From contig NZ_JACHHZ010000003.1 of NCBI RefSeq assembly GCF_014202975.1, positions 868,001 through 932,000 of the forward strand: a stretch of DNA of 64,000 nt, read 5' to 3'. Shown piece after piece: positions 7,401 to 15,739 of this stretch. The stretch comes from Povalibacter uvarum. Lineage in GTDB: Bacteria > Pseudomonadota > Gammaproteobacteria > Steroidobacterales > Steroidobacteraceae. Below the pieces are notes generated by a model. The model did no database searches and was not told the origin of the DNA. It saw only the letters and a list, made by a program, of their open reading frames with translations. The position numbers and the translations under genes are program-made. Every line of letters starts with the position of its first letter. Within the stretch, counting starts at the first letter, position 1.

Positions 7401-9650
7401 GTGCGAACCCAGCTGCGATGTGTCATCGCGTATTCCCTGTTCTGTGCCTCTGTCGCCGCCGCGGCGAACAACGATCAGGCCGATTCCCCGGCCAGGATCG
7501 AGCAGGAGCTCAAGAAGATCTCGGTTACTGCAACGCGCGGTCCGCGCGAGCTCGATGGCATCGCGAGCACGGTGACCGTGAAGGATGCTGCCGAGATCGA
7601 AGCGGAGCTCGCCTCCGACATCAAGGACCTGGTGCGTTACGAGCCGGGCATTTCGGTTGGCAACGCACCCACCCGATTCGGGCTCGCCGGATTCAACATT
7701 CGCGGCATCGATGGCAACCGCGTGCTCATTCGCATCGATGACGTGCGGATGTCCGATGCGTTCGCGATCGGCAGCTTCTCGGATGCGCGCCGGAATCTCG
7801 TCGATCTCGATGCGGTGAAGTCCATGGAAATCATTCGCGGCGCTGCCTCCGCGCTGTACGGCTCCGATGCGATCGGCGGTGTCGTGAGCTTCGTGATGAA
7901 AGATCCCGTCGACTACATCGAGCCCGGTCGCAGCAGCTATTTTTCAGTGAAATCCGGCTACCAGAGCGATGACGACGGTGTCGTGCTTGGTGGCACATTG
8001 GCGCTGGGCAACGACACGCTGAGCGGGCTGGTCAACCTGACTCGTCGCACGGGCCATGAACGCGAGAATCACGGCGACGTCGAGAGCAACGACCGTACGC
8101 GCACAGCGCCGAATCCCCAGGACTACGATTCCGACAGTCTGCTCGCGAAGCTGAGCTGGACACCCAATGAAGACAACATCGTGCGACTCACGGTCGACGC
8201 GGATCGCAGCGATGTCGAGACCGACGTGCTTTCGGGCGTCGGTGTGTCGGGCACGGGCGCGACAGCCGTGAACACTTTGAGTCTGCTCGGCGACGATTCG
8301 CAGGAGCGCAATCGCATCAGTCTCGGTCACGAGTTCTTCGCGACTACCGCCGTATCCGATTCGGTCGAATGGCAGGTGTACTGGCAGGAAACGAACGTGG
8401 AGCAGCGCACTGCGGAGCGGCGACACAGCGTTCTGGCGGGGCCGGGGGCAACCGTCCAGCGCGATCGCGAGTTCGATTTCGAGCAGTCGCTGTGGGGTGC
8501 TGAGTTGCTGTTGCGGAAGGACCTGAGCATCGGCAGCAGCGAACATCGGTTTACGTACGGTCTGGATGCGGTGACCACCGATACGCAACAGATGCGCAAC
8601 GGCGTCCAGACCAACCTCGCGACCGGAGCGCGGACTTCCGCGATTCTTCCTGACGTATTCCCGGTGCGCGACTTTCCGACGACGCAAACCGATCAGCTCG
8701 CCGCCTACTTCCAGGACGAGATTGCTTTCGGTGACGGCTCGTGGATCGTAACGCCCGGTGTTCGCGTGGATTACTACAAGCTCGATCCGCGGCCGGACGA
8801 TGTCTTCACCGCGGACAATCCGGGCGTCGCGGTGACCGATCTCGAAGACACCAGCGTCTCGCCGAAGCTTGGCGTCGTGTGGTCATTCACCGATGTCTTG
8901 TCCGCGTATGCACAGTACGCACACGGCTTTCGTGCGCCGCCCTACAACGACGTGAACATTGGCTTCACGAACCTGGCGTTTGGGTACACGGCGATCGCCA
9001 ATCCGGATCTGAAGCCTGAGACCAGCGACGGCTACGAGATCGGTCTGCGCGGCGCGGACGGCAACAGCTTTTTCTCGGTCGCGGCGTTCTACAACGAATA
9101 CGAGGATCTCATCGAGTCGCTGGGCTTCGTCGGCATCGTGAACGGGTTGCAGGTGTTCCAGTCGCGCAACGTGGCCGAAGCGAGAATCCACGGTGCTGAG
9201 TTGCGAGCCGGTGTGGACCTCTCGGCGATGTCCGCGAGCCTGCAGGGCTGGACACTGAAATCGAGCGTTGCTTACGCGCGAGGTGACAATCGCGTCACTG
9301 ACGAACCGCTGAACTCGATCGATCCGCTCAAAGGGGTGCTCGGAATTGCCTATGATTCCCCGAGCCGGGTGTGGCGAGTCGAGTTGATCGGGACGGCCGT
9401 CGAGCGCAAGGAGCGCATCGATGACTCCGCCGGTCCGCAGTTCGCGCCGCCGGGCTACTTCACGCTGGATCTGCTCACGCATCTCAACTTCGGCGAGCGC
9501 GTGACTGTGAATGTCGGCATCTTCAATCTGACCGATGAGAAGTATTGGGAATGGGCCGACGTCCGCGGTCGCCCGGCGGCTGATCCCGTGATCGATCGCT
9601 ATACTCAGCCTGGCGTGAATGCGAGTGCGACGGCCACTGTGCGGTTTTGA
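7401..9650 (+). CDS. TonB-dependent heme/hemoglobin receptor
   Basis: This is an outer-membrane receptor of 749 residues that imports heme with energy from TonB. It has a signal peptide (cleavage after ASVAAA), then a plug domain starting near KKISVTATRGP, with NIRGIDGNRVLIRIDDVRM and IIRGAASALYGSDAIGGVV. The C-terminal beta-barrel ends in VRF, the usual terminal aromatic. Near residues 509-540 it has FRAPPYNDVN and NPDLKPETS, the FRAP and NPNL boxes typical of heme receptors, with histidine just before FRAP. The GTG at 7401 was chosen because AGGAG precedes it by about 6 nt; another GTG lies 18 bp upstream. A Fur box upstream predicts iron repression. Its partner downstream is a broken DUF6607-like gene, then hemP. 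Confidence 0.93.
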   Translation: MRTQLRCVIAYSLFCASVAAAANNDQADSPARIEQELKKISVTATRGPRELDGIASTVTVKDAAEIEAELASDIKDLVRYEPGISVGNAPTRFGLAGFNIRGIDGNRVLIRIDDVRMSDAFAIGSFSDARRNLVDLDAVKSMEIIRGAASALYGSDAIGGVVSFVMKDPVDYIEPGRSSYFSVKSGYQSDDDGVVLGGTLALGNDTLSGLVNLTRRTGHERENHGDVESNDRTRTAPNPQDYDSDSLLAKLSWTPNEDNIVRLTVDADRSDVETDVLSGVGVSGTGATAVNTLSLLGDDSQERNRISLGHEFFATTAVSDSVEWQVYWQETNVEQRTAERRHSVLAGPGATVQRDREFDFEQSLWGAELLLRKDLSIGSSEHRFTYGLDAVTTDTQQMRNGVQTNLATGARTSAILPDVFPVRDFPTTQTDQLAAYFQDEIAFGDGSWIVTPGVRVDYYKLDPRPDDVFTADNPGVAVTDLEDTSVSPKLGVVWSFTDVLSAYAQYAHGFRAPPYNDVNIGFTNLAFGYTAIANPDLKPETSDGYEIGLRGADGNSFFSVAAFYNEYEDLIESLGFVGIVNGLQVFQSRNVAEARIHGAELRAGVDLSAMSASLQGWTLKSSVAYARGDNRVTDEPLNSIDPLKGVLGIAYDSPSRVWRVELIGTAVERKERIDDSAGPQFAPPGYFTLDLLTHLNFGERVTVNVGIFNLTDEKYWEWADVRGRPAADPVIDRYTQPGVNASATATVRF

Positions 9651-9668
9651 GGAACTGAGGTTACTGCA

Positions 9669-10806
9669 ATGAATTCACTGCTTCGCATCGGCGCACTGCT
9701 TTGCGTCATTGCTTCTCCAAGCTTTGCGGCGGATGACTCTTACGGCGGCAAGACGACAGGAGCAGCACCGCGCTACACCTTCTCGTGGCCGCTCGATGGC
9801 GCGACGCTGCAACCGCGAGGTGGGACGACGAAGGGCGCGCCGATCACGCTGGATGCGGAGCCTTCGAAGGAATGGAAGGCGCTGCAAGCGGCGGATATTG
9901 CAGCGTTCGAGCGCGATCGTCGCGCGATTCTCTCGATGGCAGGCACGTATCGCGTGACCTTCGACTTCCTTGAAGTCGTGCCGTACGCGAAGCAGGAGAA
10001 ACCGAACGCGCCGTATCAATCGTGGGGTACCGAGAAGATCTATGTCGATGCGGATGACGGCAAGTTCGTCAGCCTCGTCCACATTCTGGAAATGCGCATC
10101 GTGCAGAAGGACGGCACGATCAGCGAGCCGATGGTGACGAAGCACTGGCGTCAGGACTGGCGTTACGAGCCGGAGTTCATCGTCGAGCACAAGGGCCGCG
10201 ACCGATGGGATCGACGCACCCTCACGGCGGAAGAAAAGCGCAACGCCTGGACGCAGACGGTCTAGCAGGTCGACGAGTCGCCGCGCTACGCAAGCGCAGG
10301 ACGCTGGCAGCATTCCGCGAGTTTCTCGACCTGGGTCAGCGGTGAAACGTGGCGGCCGCTGCCCCGGCGCGAATGGAGCGTTCGCGACGATTACCAGGTT
10401 CTCGTCGGTACGAACCGTCACACGATCGCGCCGACGGGTTGGGTGCAGGAAGAGAACAATCTCAAGACGGTGCTCACGAGCGAACGCTCGATCGATGCAG
10501 CAAAGCCGTACGTCGCTCGCGAATATGGTGTCGCTCGATACGAGCGCATCCGAGACGCGGACTTTGCGGCCGCCGATCGTTACTTCGAGCGAACGAAACT
10601 CTTGGGACCAGGTTCGCGACAGCTGGTCGCAGGTATTCGCATCGCAGGGGAGTGCGACGCTGAAAGGACCGGTCGACAAGCTCGGTCTCTTCAAGCCGCT
10701 GTTCGCGCGTGCGGATGAAATCGAGGCGCAGGGAAAGTCAGAGCCTGAAGCCAACGAGAAGATCATTCGCGAGGCGCTGGGCGAGATGGGCGTGAAAGTG
10801 AAGTAG
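9669..10806 (+). pseudogene. Interrupted DUF6607-like periplasmic protein
   Basis: The first frame (9669-10265) has a signal peptide (ASPSFA) and encodes 198 residues. It ends at a TAG at 10263-10265 in the middle of a stretch (TQTV-stop-QVDESPRYAS) that continues naturally in the same frame after the stop. The family usually has an aromatic residue at this point, so TAC or TAT to TAG is the likely change. Sense continues to about 10600 (GWVQEENNLKTVLTSERS, then RDADFAAADRYFE). The sensible C-terminus (WDQVRDSWSQVFAS to EALGEMGVKVK, stop 10804-10806) then appears one base further on, so there is also a frameshift near 10590-10605. Without these lesions the protein would be about 378 residues. 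Such proteins commonly sit beside heme receptors; the role is unknown. Sequencing error is possible. Confidence 0.8.
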
Positions 10807-10856
10807 GGCGCGGCACGGATCGCTGGCCGACGGTGCCACACATATATAAGTAGGAC

Positions 10857-10882
10857 GGACTCCCGCGTTCGCGGGAGTGACG
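10857..10882. repeat. REP-like palindrome, single copy
   Basis: One unit of the same repeat as at 795-861, in the variant ACTCCCGCG...CGCGGGAGT, in the gap between the broken heme-locus gene and hemP. Confidence 0.8.
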
Positions 10883-10888
10883 GGGCAT

Positions 10889-10920
10889 AGCTCACCTGTC
10901 TGGCTCGCAGCTCACCGCTT
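10889..10920. repeat. Heptamer-array arm, GAGCnnn family (single arm)
   Basis: Starting after a TCTG boundary, GGCTCGC and AGCTCACC repeat the 7-bp GAGCnnn unit in inverse orientation. Only one short arm is recognisable. See 44846-44977 for a complete element of this family. Confidence 0.5.
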
Positions 10921-10940
10921 CCCAGCTTTCCCCTTGCATT

Positions 10941-10959
10941 GTTATTGAGAAGCATTATC
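10941..10959 (+). promoter_or_regulatory. Fur box upstream of hemP
   Basis: GTTATTGAGAAGCATTATC matches the 19-bp Fur consensus at 15 positions with a perfect CATTATC half. It ends 10 bp before the hemP start codon, so bound Fur would cover the initiation region. Confidence 0.8.
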
Positions 10960-10969
10960 ATTTGCATCC

Positions 10970-11170
10970 ATGGACATACTCACAGCCAGACCCCCTATCC
11001 GCAATGCGGATATTTCATCGCCGGCTCCTGAGCTTGCTCGCGGGCCGGCGGTGCCTTGTATTCAGTCCAACACGCTGTTCGGGAGATCGCGTGAGATCCT
11101 CATCGAGCACGGCGGTTGTTACTACCGCCTGCGGCTCACGCACAGCAACAAGCTCATCCTGACCAAGTAG
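10970..11170 (+). CDS. hemP: Hemin uptake protein HemP
   Basis: This 66-residue protein ends in the HemP signature: LFGRSREILIEHGGCYYRLRLTHSNKLILTK spans about residues 36-66, of which the final RLRLTxxxKLILTK is diagnostic. HemP is a small cytoplasmic protein of heme-uptake loci, reported in some bacteria to help activate the heme receptor gene under iron limitation. The first 30 residues are poorly conserved. The ATG is preceded by the Fur box at 10-bp distance and has no Shine-Dalgarno sequence, so the mRNA may be leaderless or start very close to the ATG. It belongs functionally with the receptor at 7401. Confidence 0.9.
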   Translation: MDILTARPPIRNADISSPAPELARGPAVPCIQSNTLFGRSREILIEHGGCYYRLRLTHSNKLILTK

Positions 11171-11241
11171 GTTTTCTTTCGTAGAGCCCGCCACCGCGCT
11201 GCCCGTTTCGGCGCCGCAGCCGCGAAGCCAGCTACCCATCC

Positions 11242-11262
11242 GCATCGCATCCGCGATGCGAT
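11242..11262. other. Hairpin between hemP and the next gene
   Basis: ATCGCATC and GATGCGAT form a perfect 8-bp stem around CGC. There is no T-run after it on either strand. It may cap the hemP transcript. Confidence 0.4.
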
Positions 11263-11280
11263 CGCTCGAGGTAGCGGCCC

Positions 11281-11562
11281 ATGTCTGTTCTCACTCTGAT
11301 CGTCGTTTTCATCGCCAGCGCACTTGCGATCGCGATGGCCTATTCCAGTTTGCCTACGCAACGCTGGTGGCGTCGTCCTCTGGTTCGATTCCCCGCATGC
11401 ACGACGGCAGTCCTCGCCTCGATTGTCGCGCTTCGAGGCTGGCTGGAAGTGCTGGGATTGCTTCAGGGCGGGCTTGCCTGGATGTCCACGCTCGCCGTCC
11501 CGCTTGTGGTGTTGTTCTTCGCCGATGCGCGCCACGCCGGCACGCAAGGCAGCCATCCCTAG
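11281..11562 (+). CDS. Small membrane protein, unknown function
   Basis: The 93 residues form three hydrophobic segments (about 1-20, 41-62 and 64-82) separated by a basic loop (QRWWRRPLVR), giving an inner-membrane protein with positive residues on one side. A GAGGT sequence about 10 bp upstream serves as ribosome binding site. Layout and length recall the DUF3325-type small proteins found in iron and heme uptake loci, but the sequence match I can see is weak, so this is a suggestion only. It lies 110 bp after hemP. Confidence 0.6.
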   Translation: MSVLTLIVVFIASALAIAMAYSSLPTQRWWRRPLVRFPACTTAVLASIVALRGWLEVLGLLQGGLAWMSTLAVPLVVLFFADARHAGTQGSHP

Positions 11563-11574
11563 AGAGGAGAGCCG

Positions 11575-11877
11575 ATGCCCGCAGCGATTTCTCCGCGTTG
11601 CCTGACGCGAGTCATGATCGATGACGACTGCTCGGTCGAAGTAGCGCAACTGCAGCTCGTCATGCAGCGCATCCAATGCACGCTTCACGACATCCCGCCC
11701 AGTCAGCGCGAATACATTGCAAATGCTCTGTTGAATCTCGCGGTGTCACGAATGCTTCGCGAGACCGGCCACTCGCAGACCGCGAGTATCCTGCAGCGAT
11801 TGGGGGACGTCGTCGGTACCGGCGGCGAGCAACCACCGCCGGAACGAGCCGTCGATCTGACGCGAATGAACGGCTGA
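11575..11877 (+). CDS. Small conserved hypothetical protein
   Basis: This is a 100-residue soluble protein. The middle is strongly helical (VEVAQLQLVMQRIQCTLHDI and SQREYIANALLNLAVSRMLR), which suggests a small helical bundle or dimerising domain. A good GAGGAGA ribosome binding site lies 5 bp before the ATG, and it starts 13 bp after the small membrane protein, so the two are probably one transcription unit. Its stop abuts the flgN stop coming from the other strand. No family recognised. Confidence 0.65.
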   Translation: MPAAISPRCLTRVMIDDDCSVEVAQLQLVMQRIQCTLHDIPPSQREYIANALLNLAVSRMLRETGHSQTASILQRLGDVVGTGGEQPPPERAVDLTRMNG

Positions 11878-12363
11878 TCAGACTCGCGCAAGGACGCGAT
11901 CGCTGCGTCCCGGTGACTCGTAAGCGCCGTTGCTGCCGTAGACCTTCACCTGGTTCGCGCGGCCGGTGATCACACCGAGCATTCCTTCGACGCGCTTCAG
12001 TCGCGCAGTGACGAGGGCTCCGTTGCGGTCATTGAGGCTGCGGCACTTCGTTGCCCGCTGGGAGCAGGCTATGCGGGACGCAGCAAGTTGCCGCGACGGA
12101 TCGCACCACTGCAGCAGCTTTTCGAGGCCGGTAACGTCGGGGGAGACGTTCATCATGCGGCACAGCGAGCGCCGCTCGTCTTCGATGGCAATCAGGGCGG
12201 AAATGCAGCTCTGGCGTGCTTCGCCGGCCTTCTCGAGCTCTTCGACGTCATTCGCCGTCAGGAACTCATGTTCTTTTTCCAACAGGTCTTCGAGCCGTGT
12301 GAGAGTGGCGGCTTCTTCGACCAGCAAGCGTTCCAGGTGCTCGCGACAGATACGCGGATCCAC
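11878..12363 (-). CDS. flgN: Flagellar chaperone FlgN
   Basis: FlgN is the cytoplasmic export chaperone for hook-filament junction proteins FlgK and FlgL. The 161 residues are mostly helical, with an acidic LEDLLEKEHEFLTANDVEELEKAG region and the family's C-terminal half (LNDRNGALVTARLKRVEGML, then VYGSNGAY). The GTG at 12363 was chosen because GAGGAG stands 9 nt upstream. A TTG 29 codons earlier would add a basic, low-complexity stretch and has no ribosome binding site. It follows flgM on the same strand and shares its sigma-28 promoter. Confidence 0.88.
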   Translation of the reverse strand: MDPRICREHLERLLVEEAATLTRLEDLLEKEHEFLTANDVEELEKAGEARQSCISALIAIEDERRSLCRMMNVSPDVTGLEKLLQWCDPSRQLAASRIACSQRATKCRSLNDRNGALVTARLKRVEGMLGVITGRANQVKVYGSNGAYESPGRSDRVLARV

Positions 12364-12457
12364 GAATCGAGTCTCCTCGAGTTGACGTTGACTATCGACG
12401 GCGCGGCGTGAGCGTGGAGTGGGCTCGCGGCGTCGACGGTCATCCGTCAACGGCGAA

Positions 12458-12769
12458 TCACTTCGCGCTCAGCTCCTGCTCCGTCCGCAGCAGCTTCTCG
12501 GCAATCCGTTCCGGATTGACCTGATAGCGTCCTTCTTCCAGCGCCAGGCGGATTTCCGCCACGCGCCCTTCGTTCACGACCGGCAGGCTCTGCACAGCCT
12601 GTTCGAGCGAGGCCAGCTGGCGGGCCTGGCCGGTGATCTTCACCGGGCTGCCCGAACCCACCTGTACCGACTCGGCCGGGGCCGACGACGCATCGCCAGT
12701 GCGGGACACCGACTTCTCGGTGCCGGTCTGCACGGGGCGATTCTGGTAGTCACTGATCTTGATGCTCAC
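12458..12769 (-). CDS. flgM: Anti-sigma-28 factor FlgM
   Basis: FlgM binds FliA (sigma-28) until the hook is finished and FlgM is exported through the flagellum. The 103 residues start MSIKISDYQNR, pass through an unstructured region, and end with the FliA-binding helices (ARQLASLEQAV, then NEGRVAEIRLALEEGRYQVNPERIAEKLL). The GTG at 12769 has AGGAG 8 nt upstream and is preferred over a GTG six codons earlier. A sigma-28 promoter at 12800-12826 lies directly upstream, which would give the usual feedback in which FliA makes its own inhibitor. Confidence 0.92.
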   Translation of the reverse strand: MSIKISDYQNRPVQTGTEKSVSRTGDASSAPAESVQVGSGSPVKITGQARQLASLEQAVQSLPVVNEGRVAEIRLALEEGRYQVNPERIAEKLLRTEQELSAK

Positions 12770-12799
12770 GTCCAACGCTCCTGTCACTCCACGAACCCT

Positions 12800-12826
12800 G
12801 TAGCGGCCGCAATTCTGAGAACTTTA
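12800..12826 (-). promoter_or_regulatory. Sigma-28 (FliA) promoter of flgM-flgN
   Basis: On the minus strand TAAA, 15 nt, GCCGCTAC: six of eight -10 positions match GCCGATAA with exact spacing. Predicted start near 12793, giving a leader of about 25 nt to flgM. Confidence 0.75.
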
Positions 12827-12947
12827 GCAAGTTCTTCGGATGCGGCCTGATAGGGGCCTTAGGGCAAACTCGCAGCGGCGAGCCGACCGGGCAGAGAATA
12901 GGTTAAACGTAGGTGCGGCGGACACGATTCGCATCGCAGATTCACCA

Positions 12948-12967
12948 AGCCCAATCAGGGGCTTGTT
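12948..12967. other. Hairpin downstream of flgA
   Basis: CAAGCCC and GGGCTTG pair around a 6-nt loop in the gap between the flgA stop and the flgM promoter. No clear U-run follows on the flgA strand. It may still limit read-through into flgM. The rest of the gap (12827-13062) shows nothing else I recognise. Confidence 0.4.
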
Positions 12968-13062
12968 CGTGAAGCAGTGCTCACAGACTCGCGCGTCGCG
13001 GGTTTTCCCTCTTAAGGGTTTGTCCTCCTGTCAGCGAATTGACAGTGCAGTTTCATGACATC

Positions 13063-13776
13063 TCAAAGATCGACCCGGACTGTGGATGCGTTTTCCACTA
13101 CACCTTCGACAATCTTGCGGGACGTCACATTCTGTACGCGAATGCGTTCACGTTCGGTGCCGTCGGACAGCGCCTGACCTTGTGCGCGTATTTCGAACGG
13201 ACCGCCCGAAGCGAGCAGGGTGACCTGCTGTCCACGACGCACGAGCACGTCGGGCACGAGCACGTCCGCAGTCAAAGGTGAGCCCGCCGGCAATGCACGC
13301 TTGAGCCGGCGACCCTGAAGGTTGCCCGTGTCGCTGATGAATCCGGATTCGGTGCCGGGCAGGCGACGCGTCTGCAGCTCGACGTCGGCCGTATCAACCG
13401 GGGAGCGACGGGGCAGGGCACGGCGAAGGACCAGGATCGGTGCTTCGATCTCGGTCGTGACAGGGACGTAGATCGTCCAGGGCGCCGGCGCGGCACAACG
13501 AACACCCACGGTGATCCTGGCGCTTGGCGACGAATTGTTCGGCAGCGAAGCTTCGAGAGGCGCCGAGCACTCGGCAAGCCGCAGCCGCGGATCCAGCCGC
13601 GCTGCCGTGACGAAATACTTTGCCTTGCTCGCAGGCAGCTGAGCACTCACCTGCTTCTCGGCGGCAGCCTGGATCGATTCGAGCGACTGCGTGTTCGCAA
13701 GGGCCGTGCCGCACGAGCTGGCGGCAAGCACTACGAGCAGTGAGCGCAGATAGAGAGTCACAACGGCATTCCTCAT
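13063..13776 (-). CDS. flgA: Flagellar P-ring assembly chaperone FlgA
   Basis: FlgA is a periplasmic chaperone for FlgI P-ring assembly. The 237 residues comprise a signal peptide (LLVVLAASSCGTALA), a helical and beta N-terminal part, and the C-terminal SAF domain (VDTADVELQTRRLPG, then VRRGQQVTLLASGGPFEIRAQGQALSDG). The start is one of two neighbouring ATGs (13782 or 13776); AGAGA stands 5 nt before the second. It is transcribed away from flgB, as in Pseudomonas. About 290 bp with a TAAG-type palindrome and an AAGCCC/GGGCTT hairpin (12948-12967) separate its stop from flgM. Confidence 0.9.
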   Translation of the reverse strand: MRNAVVTLYLRSLLVVLAASSCGTALANTQSLESIQAAAEKQVSAQLPASKAKYFVTAARLDPRLRLAECSAPLEASLPNNSSPSARITVGVRCAAPAPWTIYVPVTTEIEAPILVLRRALPRRSPVDTADVELQTRRLPGTESGFISDTGNLQGRRLKRALPAGSPLTADVLVPDVLVRRGQQVTLLASGGPFEIRAQGQALSDGTERERIRVQNVTSRKIVEGVVENASTVRVDL

Positions 13777-14107
13777 CGCCATCTCTTTGACGGCGAGTGA
13801 GATAAAGCAAAGGAAATGCCAGAAGCTCGCGATCCGGGTGCGCGGAACGGTCAAGCGGGCAGGGAAGCCGGTGCATCTGTGACGCAGGTCCGATCCTCGA
13901 CACCAGTGCCGCTCGCGGCAATAGAGAAAGCGCGTGCCGGCTGATGCATCGCGTTCGATCTCGCTTCATCCGAAGGTAAGTCGGCGCAAGAGGAATTGCC
14001 GCCCGGCAATTCATTGCCGCAGCGAACGTGATCCCGGTCGCAGCTTCTTCATGCGCTGCTTCTCATTTCAGCGTAGTGCTTGCTGCAAAAGGCCTTTTTT
14101 CCAGGCT

Positions 14108-14123
14108 TGGCATGTCACTTGCT
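14108..14123 (+). promoter_or_regulatory. Sigma-54 promoter of the flgB operon
   Basis: TGGCATGTCACTTGCT has GG and GC exactly 10 nt apart and matches TGGCACG-N4-TTGC at all but one conserved position. Predicted start near 14134, 26 bp before flgB. The FleQ protein encoded at 30472 is the expected activator. The rest of the 13777-14107 gap shows an AAAAGGCCTTTT palindrome and no gene. Confidence 0.88.
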
Positions 14124-14159
14124 ATATCCCCGGCAAGACAGTTTTCTGACGGAGCAGCG

Positions 14160-14567
14160 ATGCCGGTCAATCTAGACAACTACCTCGGTGTGCACGCGCA
14201 GGCGCTCAAGTTGCGTTCGCAACGCACCGAAGTTCTGGCCGCGAACCTCGCGAATGCCGACACGCCGAACTATCAGGCGCGCGATCTCGACTTCAAGAGT
14301 GCGCTTGCTGCCGCAACGGGCAACAAGGGCAATGGTGTGCATCTCGAAACGACGAGCGCACGTCATATAGGTGCTGCTGGAGTTAACGGCACGGGCGGCG
14401 CTGAACTGAAGTACCGCACGCCGCTGGCGCCGGCACTGGACGGCAACACTGTGGACACGCAGCTGGAGCAGGCAGCGTTCGCCGAGAACTCGGTGCGCTA
14501 CCAGGCGACGCTCACGTTCCTCAGTTCGAAGTTCCGTGGCCTGATGACTGCGATCACCGGTCAATAA
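14160..14567 (+). CDS. flgB: Flagellar basal-body rod protein FlgB
   Basis: FlgB forms the proximal rod in the periplasm. The 135 residues start MPVNLDNYLGVH and carry the rod/hook N-terminal motif (RTEVLAANLANADTPNYQARDLDF). The C-terminal helix ending FLSSKFRGLMTAITGQ pairs with it in the assembled rod. GGAGCAGCG precedes the ATG. It is the first gene of a long operon read from a sigma-54 promoter 26 bp upstream of the coding region. Length is typical. Confidence 0.95.
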   Translation: MPVNLDNYLGVHAQALKLRSQRTEVLAANLANADTPNYQARDLDFKSALAAATGNKGNGVHLETTSARHIGAAGVNGTGGAELKYRTPLAPALDGNTVDTQLEQAAFAENSVRYQATLTFLSSKFRGLMTAITGQ

Positions 14568-14580
14568 GGAGCGCTGAACC

Positions 14581-14994
14581 ATGAGCTCTTTCAAGATTTT
14601 CGATGTTGCCGGCAGCGGCATGAGCGCACAGTCGGTGCGCCTCAACACCACTGCGAGCAATCTCGCCAACGCCGACACTGTCAGCGGCGATCCGAACCAG
14701 GTCTACAAAGCGAAGCACCCGCTGTTCGAAGCGATCCGTGCCGGCATGGGCGCGAATGCAGCCACCAACGGCGTGAGCGTTCGCGGCATCGTCGAAGACC
14801 AGGCTGCGCCGACGGCGCGCTACGAGCCGGGCAATCCGCTCGCAGATGCGAACGGTTACGTCTACGGGCCCAACGTCAACACTGTCGAAGAGATGGTCGA
14901 CATGATCTCCGCGTCGCGTTCGTACCAGAACAACGTCGAAGTCATGAACACGGCCAAGGACATGATGCTGGCCACGCTGAAGCTCGGCCAGTAA
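14581..14994 (+). CDS. flgC: Flagellar basal-body rod protein FlgC
   Basis: FlgC is a proximal rod subunit. The 137 residues show the conserved N-terminal [11 protein letters not shown] helix and the C-terminal AYxxN-type helix ([21 protein letters not shown]). AAGGAG is 9 nt before the ATG and the gene starts 13 bp after flgB, so the two are translated from one message. Typical length for the family. Confidence 0.96.
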   Translation: MSSFKIFDVAGSGMSAQSVRLNTTASNLANADTVSGDPNQVYKAKHPLFEAIRAGMGANAATNGVSVRGIVEDQAAPTARYEPGNPLADANGYVYGPNVNTVEEMVDMISASRSYQNNVEVMNTAKDMMLATLKLGQ

Positions 14995-15023
14995 CGCATC
15001 GCTGAACAGATTCCGGAGTCCCC

Positions 15024-15701
15024 ATGTCAACGACCGATCCCATTGCCGCCCTCGCTTCCCAGACGCAGGCCGCGCTTGCTGCCGCACAGAAGCAGAAGTC
15101 GGCGAGCAGCCTCGGCATCGAGGATTTCCTCACGCTGATGACGACGCAGCTGAAGAACCAGGACCCGATGAAGCCGCTCGAGGGCACGGAGTTCGTGGCC
15201 CAGCTCGCGCAGTTCGGTGCCGTGTCGGGCATCCAGAACATGCAGACGTCCATCGAAAGCCTTTCGAATTCGCTGCGGTCCACACAGGTGCTGAACGGCA
15301 CGACACTCGTCGGTCACGACGTGCTCGCGGCCGCCGACAGCTTCACGTTCACTCAGGGCGTGAACGTCAGCGGCGAGATCGACGTACCGAACGGCTCGTC
15401 GTCGCTGCAGATCCGCATCACCGACTCGACCGGGGCGCTGGTGCGGGAGATCAACGTCGTTCCGAAGGATGGCGTGAATGCATTCACCTGGGACGGCACG
15501 TACGCCAATGGCGCAGCCGCCGGTTCGGGCGAGTACGACATCGAAGCCATCGCAACGGTCGGCGGTGAACGCGGATCGCTCGAGGTGCTCATGGCCGGAC
15601 GCGTTTCCAGCGTCACGATCGACAGCACGGGCACAGGCCTGACGCTCAATACCGGCGCGCTCGGCCCGCTTTCAATGAACAACATCCGTCGCGTGATGTA
15701 A
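15024..15701 (+). CDS. flgD: Flagellar hook-capping/scaffolding protein FlgD
   Basis: FlgD caps the growing hook and is needed for FlgE polymerisation. The 225 residues include the conserved N-terminal LGIEDFLTLMTTQLKNQDPMKPLEGTEF-type export and binding region (about 31-58). A beta-rich core with the FlgD Ig-like/tudor part follows (GVNAFTWDGTYANGAAAGSGEY). It sits between flgC and flgE with short spacers and a GGAG-type ribosome binding site. Confidence 0.95.
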   Translation: MSTTDPIAALASQTQAALAAAQKQKSASSLGIEDFLTLMTTQLKNQDPMKPLEGTEFVAQLAQFGAVSGIQNMQTSIESLSNSLRSTQVLNGTTLVGHDVLAAADSFTFTQGVNVSGEIDVPNGSSSLQIRITDSTGALVREINVVPKDGVNAFTWDGTYANGAAAGSGEYDIEAIATVGGERGSLEVLMAGRVSSVTIDSTGTGLTLNTGALGPLSMNNIRRVM

Positions 15702-15739
15702 CGCGGCGCAGCCAGAAGAACCTTCAGGAGAACACATCC

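Noticed and set aside
10263-10265. Programmed TAG read-through or pyrrolysine/selenocysteine insertion
   Set aside because: The codon is TAG, no insertion element is visible, and a second lesion (frameshift) follows, so decay or sequencing error is simpler.
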